From: Aphanomyces cochlioides
Taxonomy: Eukaryota > Oomycota > Saprolegniomycetes > Saprolegniales > Verrucalvaceae
DNA length: 64,000 nucleotides
Direction of reading: 5' to 3'
Assembly (NCBI GenBank): GCA_019828595.1
Contig: JAHQRK010000025.1
Span: 930,001-994,000 of the forward strand
Part shown: positions 1 to 9,974 of the stretch, in pieces
Numbering within the stretch: the stretch's first letter is position 1
How the letters are laid out: each line of letters opens with the position of its first letter
Notes under the pieces: model-generated
Database searches by the model: none
The model's input: the letters and a program-made list of their open reading frames with translations, nothing else
What the model was told of the DNA's origin: nothing
Made by a program: the position numbers and the translations under genes

Positions 1-694
1 TAAAATTCAAGAGACAACACTTGAACCGGCTGCAGTGAGATCCACTGGAGAAGATTACTCGCCATGGACGTTGTGATAGTACAACGGCGAGCATCATTAC
101 CGTTAGAGGTGGATATGTGCAGCATCGTCAGTGTCGAGCTCGTTGCGCCAAATTCAAAGATAGCTGATGTCAAAGCAGCGCTGCATTTGGACCAAGTCAA
201 GCTAACCAAGTGCTTGTAATGAGGCAAATTATCAAGCAACAACGAAACACCACTGATTGGAATGTGCTGTGGAAAATTGTAATTGCACACCTCTGTCAAT
301 CGAAAACGTTTCCACTGCGTCAACCATGCAAAATCAGGCGTCTTGTCTTCGACTGATCCATACCATCGAATACAAGCCGAGGGATGGACGTATCGCGTAC
401 CCACGATGGATCGACAGTTTTGTTCACCGTGATAGATGAATAGTACTTGGCGATGTGCTCGACATGGCAGCGAAAGCGCTCATTCAATTGGCACACGTTT
501 AAAGATGGCCACAGATTGCAGGGATCCCGCTTGAGCTCTCGCAATTGCCACAGGTGTTCCAGGGGCCCCAAGGCATTAGCTGGACGCAACAACCAAATAA
601 ACCACTCCAATGTTTCCCACTCGTCGATCAAGAACGCAATCTTGACAACAATTTCCAAGGGAAGCTGCGGCATTATTGTCTTCTGGCGCTTCAT
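1..694 (-). pseudogene. A-type F-box-like/LRR gene, 3' part outside window, frameshifted
   Basis: The minus-strand frame opens at 694 with MKRQKTIMPQLPLEIV and follows the family through the F-box-like segment, the LWPSLNV block and the IAKYY block. Near position 393 one base is missing relative to paralogs (codons for RYVHPS), so that frame ends at 320. The next frame continues without further damage to the window edge: TQWKRFRL, LPHYKHLVSLTW, then CTITTSMASNLLQWI. The C-terminal LRRs lie beyond position 1. In the family the N-terminus resembles an F-box (possible SKP1 adaptor contact) and the tail carries RNase-inhibitor-like LRRs; that role is inferred only. Probably a recent pseudogene, though a single sequencing error would look the same. 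Confidence 0.8.
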
Positions 695-814
695 TCAGTC
701 GTGGGAGAACAAAAAGTGAATCTTCCGAGTCAAATTCCATCACATTGTCTATTGACAGCACAAGCATCAATTCTCCAAATATCGCCTTGTTCGAAAGAAT
801 ATATATTGTCGATT

Positions 815-1090
815 TCAACCAAATTTGTATTTTTGACCAAAGATCGATATCGATTTGATCATTCTGAAGTCATGTGTGTCAGGGTGTGTTTTGCGTGAGT
901 TAAGTGGATCATGTATTCTGATTGGTTGATCGATTTGCAATTTAGAGCTTCAGCCAATCAAAGAATCCCGTTCGATTCCAAACCTCGGACGAACACAGAA
1001 TACGATTCCAAATAGGACTGGGCTATCAACTGGCCGAATCGATTAGCCAATCAAATGTAAGTATTTACCGTATTTTAACCAATCAAATCA
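815..1090. repeat. Dispersed CCAAT-rich promoter-like module, copy 1
   Basis: This stretch begins with TTTCAACCAAATTTGT, carries the run GTGTGTCAGGGTGTGTTTTG, several AGCCAATCA or ATTGGTTGA (CCAAT-box) motifs, and CCCGTTCGATTC followed by AAACCTCGG. The same order of blocks recurs at 22252-22450, and shorter versions occur near 5505-5560, 9285-9330 and 63425-63545. It may be a shared upstream regulatory region or the remains of a non-coding mobile element. No open frame of note lies inside it. Confidence 0.6.
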
Positions 1091-1716
1091 CATTTTTCCT
1101 GTGACTTCGGGAGTTGACTGATGGACGTTGACTCGCGGAAGATATGCGCGGCGTCTTGAAGCCTCAAACAGAGGTTCTGTAGTAGTATATATATCGATCA
1201 TGCATAATGTCATTCTTAGATGCATCGTGTCGGTGGTATCATTGCTGGGAGGAAATTATACTTAGCTTTTGTATACTGTAAACTCTAATTATAGACCCTC
1301 TCTCCAATAAACGACCCCCACTGTCCAACTAACTACCTGTGATATATCTTATTATAATATTTGATAGGTATTCATGATGTATGATTTCTGTGGAGAAAAC
1401 TTTTAGAAACTTTTGTAAACGTTGTATACACCAATGTGTCATCGAGCCCGGGACCAACTTAAAAGTTGTTGATATGTCTTACCAAATTTTGTATTTAATA
1501 TATGAAGAGAGCCTCAGCTATGACATTGATCCCACCGGGCTCAACTTGCCCCTTCTCCCTCCAAATAAGAGCTAAAGTGGCTTCACAAAAACTCTACGAC
1601 ATCTGCTCTTGGTCGCGTATTTGGATCAGGCTATCAGTATTTCGTTTTCAAAGTCCATAACAGCTCCAGATATGGATCCAAGTTGTTTGGCTTTGCAGGA
1701 CGATCATCTTCACAAA
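1091..1716. other. Intergenic, no recognisable gene
   Basis: AT-rich sequence with short open frames only (for example 1381-1575 on the plus strand). None shows a family resemblance I can name. It separates the repeat module from the nuclease-like paralog. Confidence 0.5.
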
Positions 1717-2498
1717 TCATCGTATTACGACGAAGCAATTCCAAGGATAGGACTGAGCGCTATAATGCAATGAGTACAACAAATTTACGATTGAGGAGTC
1801 ATCTTGTACCGACGTATATCGTGGATGCATCCAGTTGTGAAGCTTCTCAAGTAAGTTGGCAAACGTCTGGTTCATGTAGGCCACTTCAATGACGACATTG
1901 GGAAAGGGATCATGTTTTGCCGTGCCTGCCAAAACTTGGCCTCCAACGCGCAGATCCACAGGCGTCAAGCTTTCGTCCGCTTCTTGGTAATGTGGGCGAC
2001 GGCTAGCTCCAACTTGGAATGTCGTCGATTTGGTATTAAACACCGTGCGAAAGAGGCGGATGTCGTTGTTTCCTGCTCGGTAGACTTGCTCCATAATGGA
2101 AAGATAGACACCATGATTGGTCTTTTCGTGCACTGAGCTCGGGAGACTGTAAATGACTACGCGGCCTTTGTCGTCATCAAGAGATTGATACTGCCATCGT
2201 CGGACGTGTGCTTCGTTCTTCTCGAGCCATTTGTTAAAGTCACCTGATGAAATCGACTCGAAGAGGACCACAGGTCCCCAAGACGGATCTCCGTCATCAT
2301 CTTGAAACTGGGCGTCTTCAAACGGACAGTTTTCGATGTCTTCGAGCGCCCGTCGCACTGGCACTAGTCGATCGTCGTCTGATTCTTGGAGCGAAGACAC
2401 CGCTGCACTGGCTTGTGGTGCCGACGCCGTTGCAATACGCGGAGCCGGAGCTGAGATTGTTATCGCACCAGGAGAGAAACTCTGTCGAATCCTTCGCT
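1717..2498 (-). pseudogene. Uma2-like PD-(D/E)XK nuclease-family paralog, degenerate
   Basis: The frame runs from about 2498 (no in-frame ATG; it opens just after a TAG) to 1717 and matches the intact gene at 10776-11807: LQESDDDR, DGDPSWGPVVLFESIS, FNKWLEKNEAHVRRWQ, DKGRVVIYS, then LTPVDLRVGGQVLAGT, NVVIEVAYMNQT and LLEKLHNWMHPRYTSVQ. P-x-D, then (V)IEV and a downstream K, fit the PD-(D/E)XK pattern of Uma2-type proteins. Homology to the paralog ends after TSVQ and the last 28 residues are unrelated, so the C-terminal quarter is lost. The missing start codon and tail mark it as a relic. The nuclease assignment is by motif spacing, not by search. Confidence 0.55.
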
Positions 2499-3487
2499 AG
2501 TTACCACCGGCCGAGATGCTTGGAATCATTCTTCGCGCGCGAAAATTCAAGACTGACGACGCAATGGTTTGGAATCTTTTTATCCGTATCCGGATAACCG
2601 ATGGCAGCACCTTGTACATACTACTACAGTAGTACTGTAGAATGTACGATGTCAGCTTTGTAGCTCTAGGACGAAAATTACATGATCCTTCTACGTACCA
2701 CGCTGTATTACGCAGTACTATGTAGTACATTGCGTCGTAAAGGTAACACCGATACACTCATGTGGGACAGGGTATCACAAAACCCTGCCCCTCAAAATCG
2801 AAGGTACTTCATCCATTTGACGAATTCATGAGGAGTACTTTTTGGTGTGGCCAGCATGCTGTCGTAGGAAGTTTGATCAAAGTTTCAATCATGTGTGCAG
2901 ATACATTTGCGGTCTAATGAATCATTTATGTTTCCACCGAGTTATAGAGTTCGTCACATTTCGTGTTCCTAAGTGCGCTTTCGATGTCATCCTTCCATTT
3001 TGCATCGCACGTCACGCTGCACCAAACACTCAACCGAGATTCTCATTTTGCTTATTTTTACAAATTTCCCAAATGCAACAGACAACATTGCTTTTGCCAA
3101 GGAGCCGAAACGCGTTTGAGACCACTTTAGAGGATATCCACTGTGTGGTACTACAATCATTGGAAAATTGATACAATACAGCGAGTAGAGACGTTGGGTG
3201 TTCTCGAAGATTGGATATCTGTGGTTGTTGGAAGGCAGATGGCCACGACGAGGACGTTGTCTCCTTTTCAACGAAATGAGCCTTGGATGAATGTACTGTC
3301 AAAGCTAAACTCTTATTTGAAATTGAACGACAAACATCGTCGGCCTCAACACGTTGCATCAACTCATATAATATCAGGACATTACTTAAAATGGTTTGGC
3401 TCAAATGACCTTTCTAAAGAACTCGCGGCGTTGATTTGACGGCTGACCCTCGAGAATTTCACTGCTAAATATGCGTCCTCTTCAAAC
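2499..3487. other. Intergenic with unassigned short ORFs
   Basis: Overlapping frames on both strands (2842-3171 and 3143-3439 plus; 3030-3404 minus) have no recognisable domain, and their openness on opposite strands cancels out as evidence. A degraded gene may lie here but I cannot name it. Confidence 0.4.
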
Positions 3488-3703
3488 CAAGTGGCTCATC
3501 GAGGAAGAAGTATGTGGGTAAAGCAGCGTGTGCTTTAGATTGAAGCGTGTGTTACGCTTGACGACAGGCTGGTCGTTCGTTGCTGTTGAGCGGCTGCGAG
3601 AAGCGCAGCTGTAGTTAGGAGCGGATCTTGTGTGGATAGAGCTCACTCTTAAATCTGCCAGCTCATGAGTTTTGCACTGCTTTTGCGCTCAAGCCCTGTT
3701 ACA
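3488..3703 (+). mobile_element. Solo/partial Ty3-gypsy LTR
   Basis: This plus-strand stretch aligns with the reverse complement of the gypsy LTR at 21277-21635. Shared blocks include GTGGCTC, AGGAAGAAGTATG, GGGTAAAGCAGCG, GAGCGGCTGCGAG, GCTCACTCTTAAAT and the terminal GCGCTCAAGC-CTGTTACA. The LTR start is not recognisable, so the copy is 5' truncated, or is a solo LTR that has lost its first part. No internal gypsy sequence follows it. Confidence 0.75.
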
Positions 3704-3723
3704 AAACCCATCTAGCACATTCC

Positions 3724-3766
3724 AATACATTAAATACAGTGTTTCACACTATACTGAGGCAGACAA
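3724..3766 (+). repeat. Upstream repeat shared by two kinase copies
   Basis: ATTAAATACAGTGTTTCACA followed by CTATACTGAGG recurs with few changes at 5610-5645, in each case upstream of a TKL kinase copy. This suggests that the first kinase pseudogene and the ankyrin-kinase gene were duplicated together with their 5' region. Confidence 0.6.
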
Positions 3767-3841
3767 AATGTGACTTGTTGATGGAATTTGCAAGGCAATC
3801 CTCCTTGCCCTGGAATATCGTCCAATTGAAAATAACCTGAA

Positions 3842-3918
3842 ATATATTGGTTTCACGAAACAAATTGTTTCGTGTATCCCTTGTTATGCGGCATCAGTGT
3901 TTCGTGAAACATATATAT
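3842..3918. repeat. Short inverted repeat (21-bp arms)
   Basis: The arm ending GGTTTCACGAAACA (3842-3862) is repeated in inverted form from 3898 (TGTTTCGTGAAAC, then ATATATAT). A second internal palindrome, CACGAAACAA-A-TTGTTTCGTG, overlaps the left arm. It could be a very small MITE remnant or a cruciform-forming site just upstream of the kinase relic. Confidence 0.6.
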
Positions 3919-3940
3919 TTAGCCTTACTAATTCTGGAAA

Positions 3941-4550
3941 ATGACTTTCTTTGGTTATTGCACCAAAACCCCAACACCTATTTTGGTCAGTGAATTGTGT
4001 CAAAATAATATCCGCCGCTATGTCTATTATTACCCCGACTTGCCCGTCCCATGGTGGTGTATCAATTTGCTTGTGGCTTAGCTTGCCTTCATAAGGCTAA
4101 TATCATCCACCAAGACATAAAAGGTGACAATGTCTTGGTGGCATTCCGAAAGACAGTGGCGATTGCTGATTTTGGACTCAGTCGAACGGTCACAAGTCTT
4201 GAAAATACCAACACTGATGTCAAAACAACTGGGACATTGAATTGGATGAGTCCTGAGCAATATTTACTTGACAACAAAATCGGATGTGTGGTCCTTTGGG
4301 ATAACTCTTTGGGAAATTTTATGCGACGACATTCCTTTTCGAGGTTGCAGTGAACATGAGATTCGTGACGAAATATACCAGCGAGAGAATAATTGACCTG
4401 AAAACCTGATGAAATGGACCCTGATCTTGAGCCATTATTGTGGACTTTGATCACGAAATGTTGGCGATTGAAGTCAGAGGCCCGGGCATCTGCGGATGAG
4501 ATTGTGGAATATTTGAAGAATGAATTTGCCTCTCAATTAGAAGGATTGTA
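3941..4550 (+). pseudogene. TKL-type protein kinase relic (C-lobe)
   Basis: Reads as a damaged copy of the kinase at 7371-7988: YCTKTPTPILVSELCQNNIRRY, then after a frameshift near 4050 [50 protein letters not shown] has become HQD (Arg to Gln), while Asp and the DFG are intact. A further frameshift near 4270 and stops downstream break the helix F region and tail, which remain readable in other frames up to the LPLN-KD end near 4550. The N-lobe and ankyrin part are absent. Clearly a pseudogene. Confidence 0.85.
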
Positions 4551-5609
4551 GCGTTTGTGATTTCTTGAGGCATGGCTACTTGAATGCAATCAAGAACATT
4601 TTTGATTCATTCAAATTACTTATATCTACTGTAATTATTATAGCATTAAGCAGGCATATATGCCCTCTCTTTGGTATGAAATCAAACGCCTTCCTGGAAA
4701 CTCGCGTCAGATATAAAATCATTGAGGTGTGACAATGCATGAATAAACATTCTGTTTTGACATTTTGTGGTTATCTTTCGAAACCTTTTTTGCTCATTTT
4801 ACATATCATTTTTACCCCAATATGGAAAACAAAATGATACATCTGCCTTCAGATTTGTTGAGACTGGAGAACCCTACAACACAGAGCTTTGCCTGGTGCG
4901 GATGTTGAAAGTTTGCTACCTCCGTACCCTCCGATCCTTCTGTGCCCCCTGTAACACCTGTTGATATGTTGACCTCGCCCTGTGGCCCTGACCCAAATGT
5001 GTGCATCTAGATAAAAAGCAAATTGCAAGATCCTAACTGGGAATGGCTGAGTTTTGTGAGTTTGGGGAATGGATCCTTCCACGAATGCCGCCCCCGACAA
5101 AGAAGCCGACATTCTGATCTACACAACAAGTTGGGCAATCTCGGCAACGATGTGCCAAGAAGACGTCGGTGTTTTGTTTCCATTCGATTCTGTGGACGTG
5201 TACTTAAGGGAGGCGAAACTCGTTACGAAGGTTGGGCAAATTTGGAATGTCCATGTCGGGTTTGGTCCCACGAAAGCTCATGTAGTGGCAAGGGTCACAG
5301 GGGTTACAGGGGCTACGGAGGCATATGTATGCCCTGTCACGCCACCTGTAGGTTTGCATCTTATCGTTCATAGTGTTTAAGACACCAAATTCCAACACAC
5401 TATTGTGGATTCGCTTGAAATTTCCCAATTTGGATTGATTTTTGTACCAATTGGATGAATGAAAATTTGAACAGAACTTTCTCTGTACTTTCTCTCAATT
5501 TTTATACAGCCAATCAGAATCGCCCAAAATATTTATTAGCCAATGGCGAATCGATCAACAAAATAGAATAGACATTTCAACCAGTCATAGTGCCGTCCAG
5601 CAAACTCCA
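4551..5609. other. Intergenic, unassigned
   Basis: Contains open frames such as 5069-5380 (+), which begins MDPSTNAAPDKEAD and ends LHLIVHSV, and a minus-strand frame at 4849-5112. Two GT/TG-rich tracts (around 4930-4965 and 5290-5320) read as GVTG-type residues and could be arms of a decayed gene. I cannot assign any family. A CCAAT-type block (AGCCAATCA, then TTAGCCAATGG) sits at 5508-5560. Confidence 0.4.
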
Positions 5610-5646
5610 CTACATTAAATAGAGTGTCTCACACTATACTGAGGTC
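5610..5646 (+). repeat. Upstream repeat shared by two kinase copies, second copy
   Basis: Second occurrence of the ATTAAATA-GAGTGTCTCACA-CTATACTGAGG block found at 3724-3766. It lies about 90 bases ahead of the first recognisable ankyrin codons. Confidence 0.6.
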
Positions 5647-5721
5647 TATGAAAGTAAGAAATGAGAAATCGATGCACAGGACATCGTGTGGTGCAAAGCA
5701 TGTAGTGGAGTGCATGGAAAA

Positions 5722-7988
5722 AAGGAGAGAAGCTCATTGAGGCAGCAAAAAGAGGAGACCTGAAGAGAGTGCGTGCACTGCTGGATGACCACACTGATGT
5801 CAACCACAAAGACCAAGTATGTCAAAGGACTCGTATCGTGTGAATCGTCTCATTCTATTTGGAATAGGGTGATGTGACGGCACTGTATTGGGCATCAATG
5901 AAAGGACTTTTGGATGTTGTCAAGGAATTGCTGTCACGTGGGGGCTCGGTCGATGCGGCAGACGATATAATGCAAGATATCAGTATATGAAACATCTCAT
6001 TGTATTGGAATAGAATGGCTCGGCTGCTCTGCATTTGGCTTCAAGGAATGGACATTTGGATGTTGTCAAGGAATTGCTGGCACATGGGGCCTCAGTCGAT
6101 GTGGGAGACAATGTAATGCAAGATTGCAAAGTGTGAAACATCTCATTATATTGGAATAGTTTGGCATGACGGCATTACAATATGTTTCACGCCAAGGAAA
6201 ATCAAACATTTTAAAAGTCCTGTTGGATGCTGGTGCTAATACGCATCTGAAAAATAAGGTGCATTTAGCGTTTCATTCCAGTTTTCGTTCATGCCACATT
6301 AGAATGGAAAAACCGCTCGCGATCTTGGCAGTGATGAAGTTGAAGCGTTGTTCGACAACTATATTCCGTCAAGTATATCTTAGATTCTTTAGTAATACAA
6401 CTCATTACCGCCAATAGAAATCTACGCATCACCACCATTAGAAATCTACTGAATTACTTCAGCGACTGATTTGATTCGTCAAACCCTTGAAGACAGTGAA
6501 GGGAGAACTTCAGACTTGATTGCAACTGGCTCTGCTGTATTGAATCTATCTTTGCAGGCGCTAATTCATCGCCAACGAGTTTTAACCATTGGAGTTTTGG
6601 TTGCAGATGTACTTCGTCAAACAAACGACCAAGATTCACCAAGCCAACAGCAAGAGCTCATCTCAGTTTTGAAGAATATTGAAACTTACTTTCAGGCCAA
6701 CCTTCCGACATTTCAGCCACGGACTTTGCAGGCAAATGCTCATAACGTGAGTATTGTCGCTGAAACCATTTATCTGTTCCAAAAGCGACTCATTCGAGCA
6801 ACATGAAATCTCAATATCAATTCAAGCATTCAAGTCTTGGGAAGTGCTAAAGAAGATTTAAGACGTGACCTTGCAAAAATGATGGAGAAATTAGAAAATG
6901 TCGAAAAATGTTTGGAAATAGTTCAATAGATACCGGACCATCGACAGACGGACGCACTCGTTGAGCTGCTGACTCAATTGCAGCGTGGGCTCGAGTACTT
7001 TGAACTTCAAGTGAAATTGGGCAATATCCAACTCAACCCCGAATTTGAAGACGAAGTTATGTTATGCCAAAATAAAATTTGCGGTATTATCAATGGTATA
7101 TACCGAGCCAGAGGAATATCAAACGGCTTTCACCTTGACAAGATTAAACCGTGGATGTTGTCGACTGACGAGGTTGAATTTGATCCAAAGGATCTTACAA
7201 TGGTCTTGGGTCGAGGTGGATTTGTGACAGTGTTCAGAGGAAGATACTATGGACAAGCGGTGGCGATCAAACGCTTCGACGAAATATTCAGCATGGATCC
7301 AGTTGGTTTGGAAAAACTGATTGCCAAGGAAATCAATGGATGGAAGGACATCTCTCACGAGTGATTATTTTTGACTTTAGTTGGTGTTTGCACCAAGACC
7401 CCGACACCTATTTTGGTCAGTGAACTCTGTCAAACGAATATCCGTCGCTACATCCGAGATCGGCCTGAGATGCTTCTTCCAATGGTGTATCAATTTGCTT
7501 GTGGCTTAGCTTGTATTCACAAGGCTAACATTATCCATCGAGACTTAAATGGCGACAATGTCTTGATAAGTTATCAAGACACAGTTGCGATTGCTGATTT
7601 TGGACTGAGTCGAACTGTCACAAGTCTTGAAAATACAAACACTTCCGTCAAAAGAGCTGGGACATTGAATTGGATGAGTACTGAGCAATATCTTATGCCT
7701 CGAAGTGTGACAGCAAAGTCGGATGTGTGGTCCTTTGGAATGACTCTTTGGGAAATTTTATGCGACGACATTCCTTTTCGAAGATGTAGTGAGCATGAGT
7801 TTCGAGACGAAACATACCAAAGTGAGAATGATCGACCTGAAAAACCTGAAGAAATGGATCCTAACCATGAGCTATTGTGGACTTTGATCACGAAATGCTG
7901 GCGATTGAAGCCAGAGGCCCGACCATCTGCCGATGAGATCGTGGAATTTTTGAAGAAGGAGTTTGCCTCTCAATTAGAAGGATTGTAG
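5722..7988 (+). pseudogene. Ankyrin-repeat TKL protein kinase with three in-frame stops
   Basis: A multi-exon gene. Four ankyrin units (EAAKRGDLKRVRALLDDH, ALYWASMKGLLDVVKELLSRG, ALHLASRNGHLDVVKELLAHG, ALQYVSRQGKSNILKVLLDAG) sit one per exon, separated by introns at 5817-5867, 5967-6013, 6113-6159 and 6259-6302. The last long intron is about 6373-6462. A helical linker follows (6463 to about 6960), then a kinase domain: GRGGFVTVFRG loop, VAIK, HRDLNGDN, DFGLS, GTLNWMS, WSFGMTLWEIL. The family's HRDLKxxN lysine is Asn here, so catalysis is doubtful even without the stops. TGA at 6804, TAG at 6927 and TGA at 7362 interrupt one otherwise continuous frame. The second intron donor is AT instead of GT. 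The start codon is unresolved. Likely a young pseudogene of a signalling kinase. Confidence 0.8.
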
Positions 7989-8529
7989 CGTTTGTGATTT
8001 CTGCTACTTCAATGCAATAAAAAACCAATTCCGAGACATTCAAATCTTTGAAATATACTGACGCCAGAACCACACAGATTGATCTCGCAAGTATAGGTTG
8101 TTTTTCACTCAAGATCTGTAGAGCGTGCATTCGTATTGGATTTTGAGCAAAAACATAGTTTTCTTCCAAGAAATTATCCGAGTCAAGAGTAGTTTCAGTT
8201 CTAACTTGACGAAGCTACCATGGAATTGCAAGATGGTTCCTCAGATATTTTTTAGTAAGTTAATTATGAGAACGTCGTGACCTGGGCATAATTTGTTTGA
8301 TGGGTTTGATTTGTGGCGGTCAAGAGTTTTCGATCTATAATGACCCGACCAACCAATTGCCATCTTCGTTCCGATTAAATGACGCATGAATTTTGGACCA
8401 CTCACTTGTAATTAATAACTATGTTCTGGGTAGACACGTTTTAGCAAAAAGAATTTGAAGTCGAGATGTTTTTCATTGCAAATACATTTGATTTCACATA
8501 CAAGATATACACTGTCTAGCTACATTCCA
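7989..8529. other. Intergenic between kinase copies
   Basis: AT-rich, no family resemblance in any frame. It includes the 3' flank of the ankyrin-kinase gene, with a short AATAAAA-type stretch near 8017 that could act in polyadenylation. Confidence 0.4.
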
Positions 8530-8862
8530 TTGATTTGAGAGCTGTAATGCTCCTCCAGAAACTCTTTAATCTCAAGCGTCGATGGACGATCTTCAAGACT
8601 CAACCGCCAGCACTTCGTATCAAACTCCACAGAGATTTGAGCTCAGGTGTGAAGTTTTCAGGCTTTGTAGGTCGATCCTCGTCAGTCTGATAAATCTCGG
8701 TACGAAACTCTTCTTCGCATCAATCATTAAACGGAGTATTGTTGCAAAGAACTTCCCAAAGACTCATCCCAAATGACCTCACGCCTGATTTCGTTGTCAC
8801 ACTGCGGGTTATTAAATGCTTCTCAGGACTCACCCAATTCAATGTCCCTGTCAGCTTGATTC
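8530..8862 (-). pseudogene. Inverted fragment of TKL kinase C-lobe
   Basis: The reverse complement matches the kinase C-lobe from GTLNWVSPE through the APE/WSFGM region to the LRLK-EFW tail near 8530. It is the same segment that appears in direct orientation at 9961-10280. It abuts a plus-strand kinase piece at about 8865, forming a head-on junction. Stops and substitutions break the frame. Confidence 0.75.
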
Positions 8863-8908
8863 TCGTAGTTTTTAGACTCGTCACCGACCGATTCTTGTGA
8901 GTGAGCTG

Positions 8909-9775
8909 CAGCGTTACAATTTCCGCAGCGGAAGTTGCGGAATGAGGGTGTCAGACTTCCGCAAATTAACGCAAACTCGACCGCAAAGTACTTCAACGAA
9001 CTAAGCATGTGCGAAGTAGTTTAGTATATCAAGCGCACAACGTATCTGAAAGGTTGTGCTGCATTAAATCAATATCTATAGCTGCTGAAAGAGTGTTATG
9101 TGTGCTTCCGCATTTCCGCAAAGGACAAAAAATGTAAGAATGGTACTGCCCAAAACTGTCTAGGGTCCATCTCTTGCTTTTAAGCCATGCTCTTGTTGTT
9201 TTGGAAATGTCAAAGTCTCAAAATGTTGGCCCGCCGTGAGCATATTCCGAGTTCTGCACATCGTGGGCACAATCGATGTGCTGAACGATTAGCCAATCAA
9301 AATGAATTTAAGAATATTTCCAGCCAATAAAATCTTTGTCAATTAAACTATTCCTCATATTCAAGTCTTTTCGGTGCCAAAACAATCTCTTCTTTGTCAA
9401 GCTTGACACGACACTACGTAATGTCGAAGCGAGATAATAACGATGTTTCCAAGTACTGACTTGGGATGAAAATAATGAGTCCAATTAGCAAGAAGCCGTC
9501 GATACAGTCTGGGACGTTGTGCATGTGGTATTATACCAAGCCTCCTTGGTTAGAAGAGGCTGCAAAAAATAAAATGTTCAAAAGACCAGCTTCCTCTGTG
9601 CATCGCACACTAACCAAGATCGATCTACCTTACTTTCCATTGATCTCGAAGCGACATTTTGCGGAATGGCCCTCCTCAACTTCCGCGTTTTGCGGAAAAA
9701 GCCTGCGGACAGAATTCCGCATATTTTTAAAAATATCCGCAAAATTCGGATAAATTTGCGGAAATTTTGACGCTG
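8909..9775. mobile_element. hAT-type MITE, copy A (867 bp)
   Basis: The element begins CAGCGTTACAATTTCCGCA and ends with the imperfect inverted repeat of the same (TGCGGAAATTTTGACGCTG). It is bounded by a perfect 8-bp target duplication, GTGAGCTG, at 8901-8908 and 9776-9783. An 8-bp duplication and CAG-type termini fit the hAT superfamily. Numerous subterminal TTCCGCA/TGCGGAA motifs in both orientations are typical of hAT transposase-binding regions. No transposase frame is visible; the 95-aa frame at 9466-9753 is shared with copy B and has no recognisable domain. Copy A has about 300 bp (9189-9488) that copy B lacks. Confidence 0.9.
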
Positions 9776-9942
9776 GTGAGCTGTGCCAAACCAATCTCCG
9801 CCGCTACTTTCGTGACTACCCAGAAACACTCGTTTCCATGGTTTATTAGTTTGCGTGCGGTTTGGTAAATATCCACAAAGCTAACATTATCCATCGGGAT
9901 TTGAAAGGTGACAATGTTTTGGTTACTTATCAAACACTGTGG

Positions 9943-9974
9943 CAATTCAATGTCCCAGCAGGGACATTGAATTG
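9943..9974. repeat. 14-bp-arm palindrome at kinase deletion junction
   Basis: CAATTCAATGTCCC-AGCA-GGGACATTGAATTG is a perfect inverted repeat with a 4-nt loop. The right arm is the normal kinase sequence (GTLNW codons). The left arm is an inverted copy inserted where the activation loop should be. Confidence 0.9.

Noticed and set aside
2842..3439. Overlapping ORFs of about 100 aa on both strands
   Set aside because: No recognisable domain; openness on opposite strands over the same bases is weak evidence.
5280..5320. Collagen- or repeat-like GVTG tract
   Set aside because: Only a few units, not maintained in one frame; also seen once near 4940 in a different phase.
5069..5380. 103-aa plus-strand ORF (MDPSTNAAPDKEAD)
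   Set aside because: Possibly real but without family match, conserved context or partner exon; left as intergenic.
7361..7381. A 20-nt GT...AG intron after the HE codons of the kinase
   Set aside because: Too short for a spliceosomal intron. Reading straight through keeps the frame and the family sequence (LFLTLVGVC), so the TGA is a nonsense mutation.
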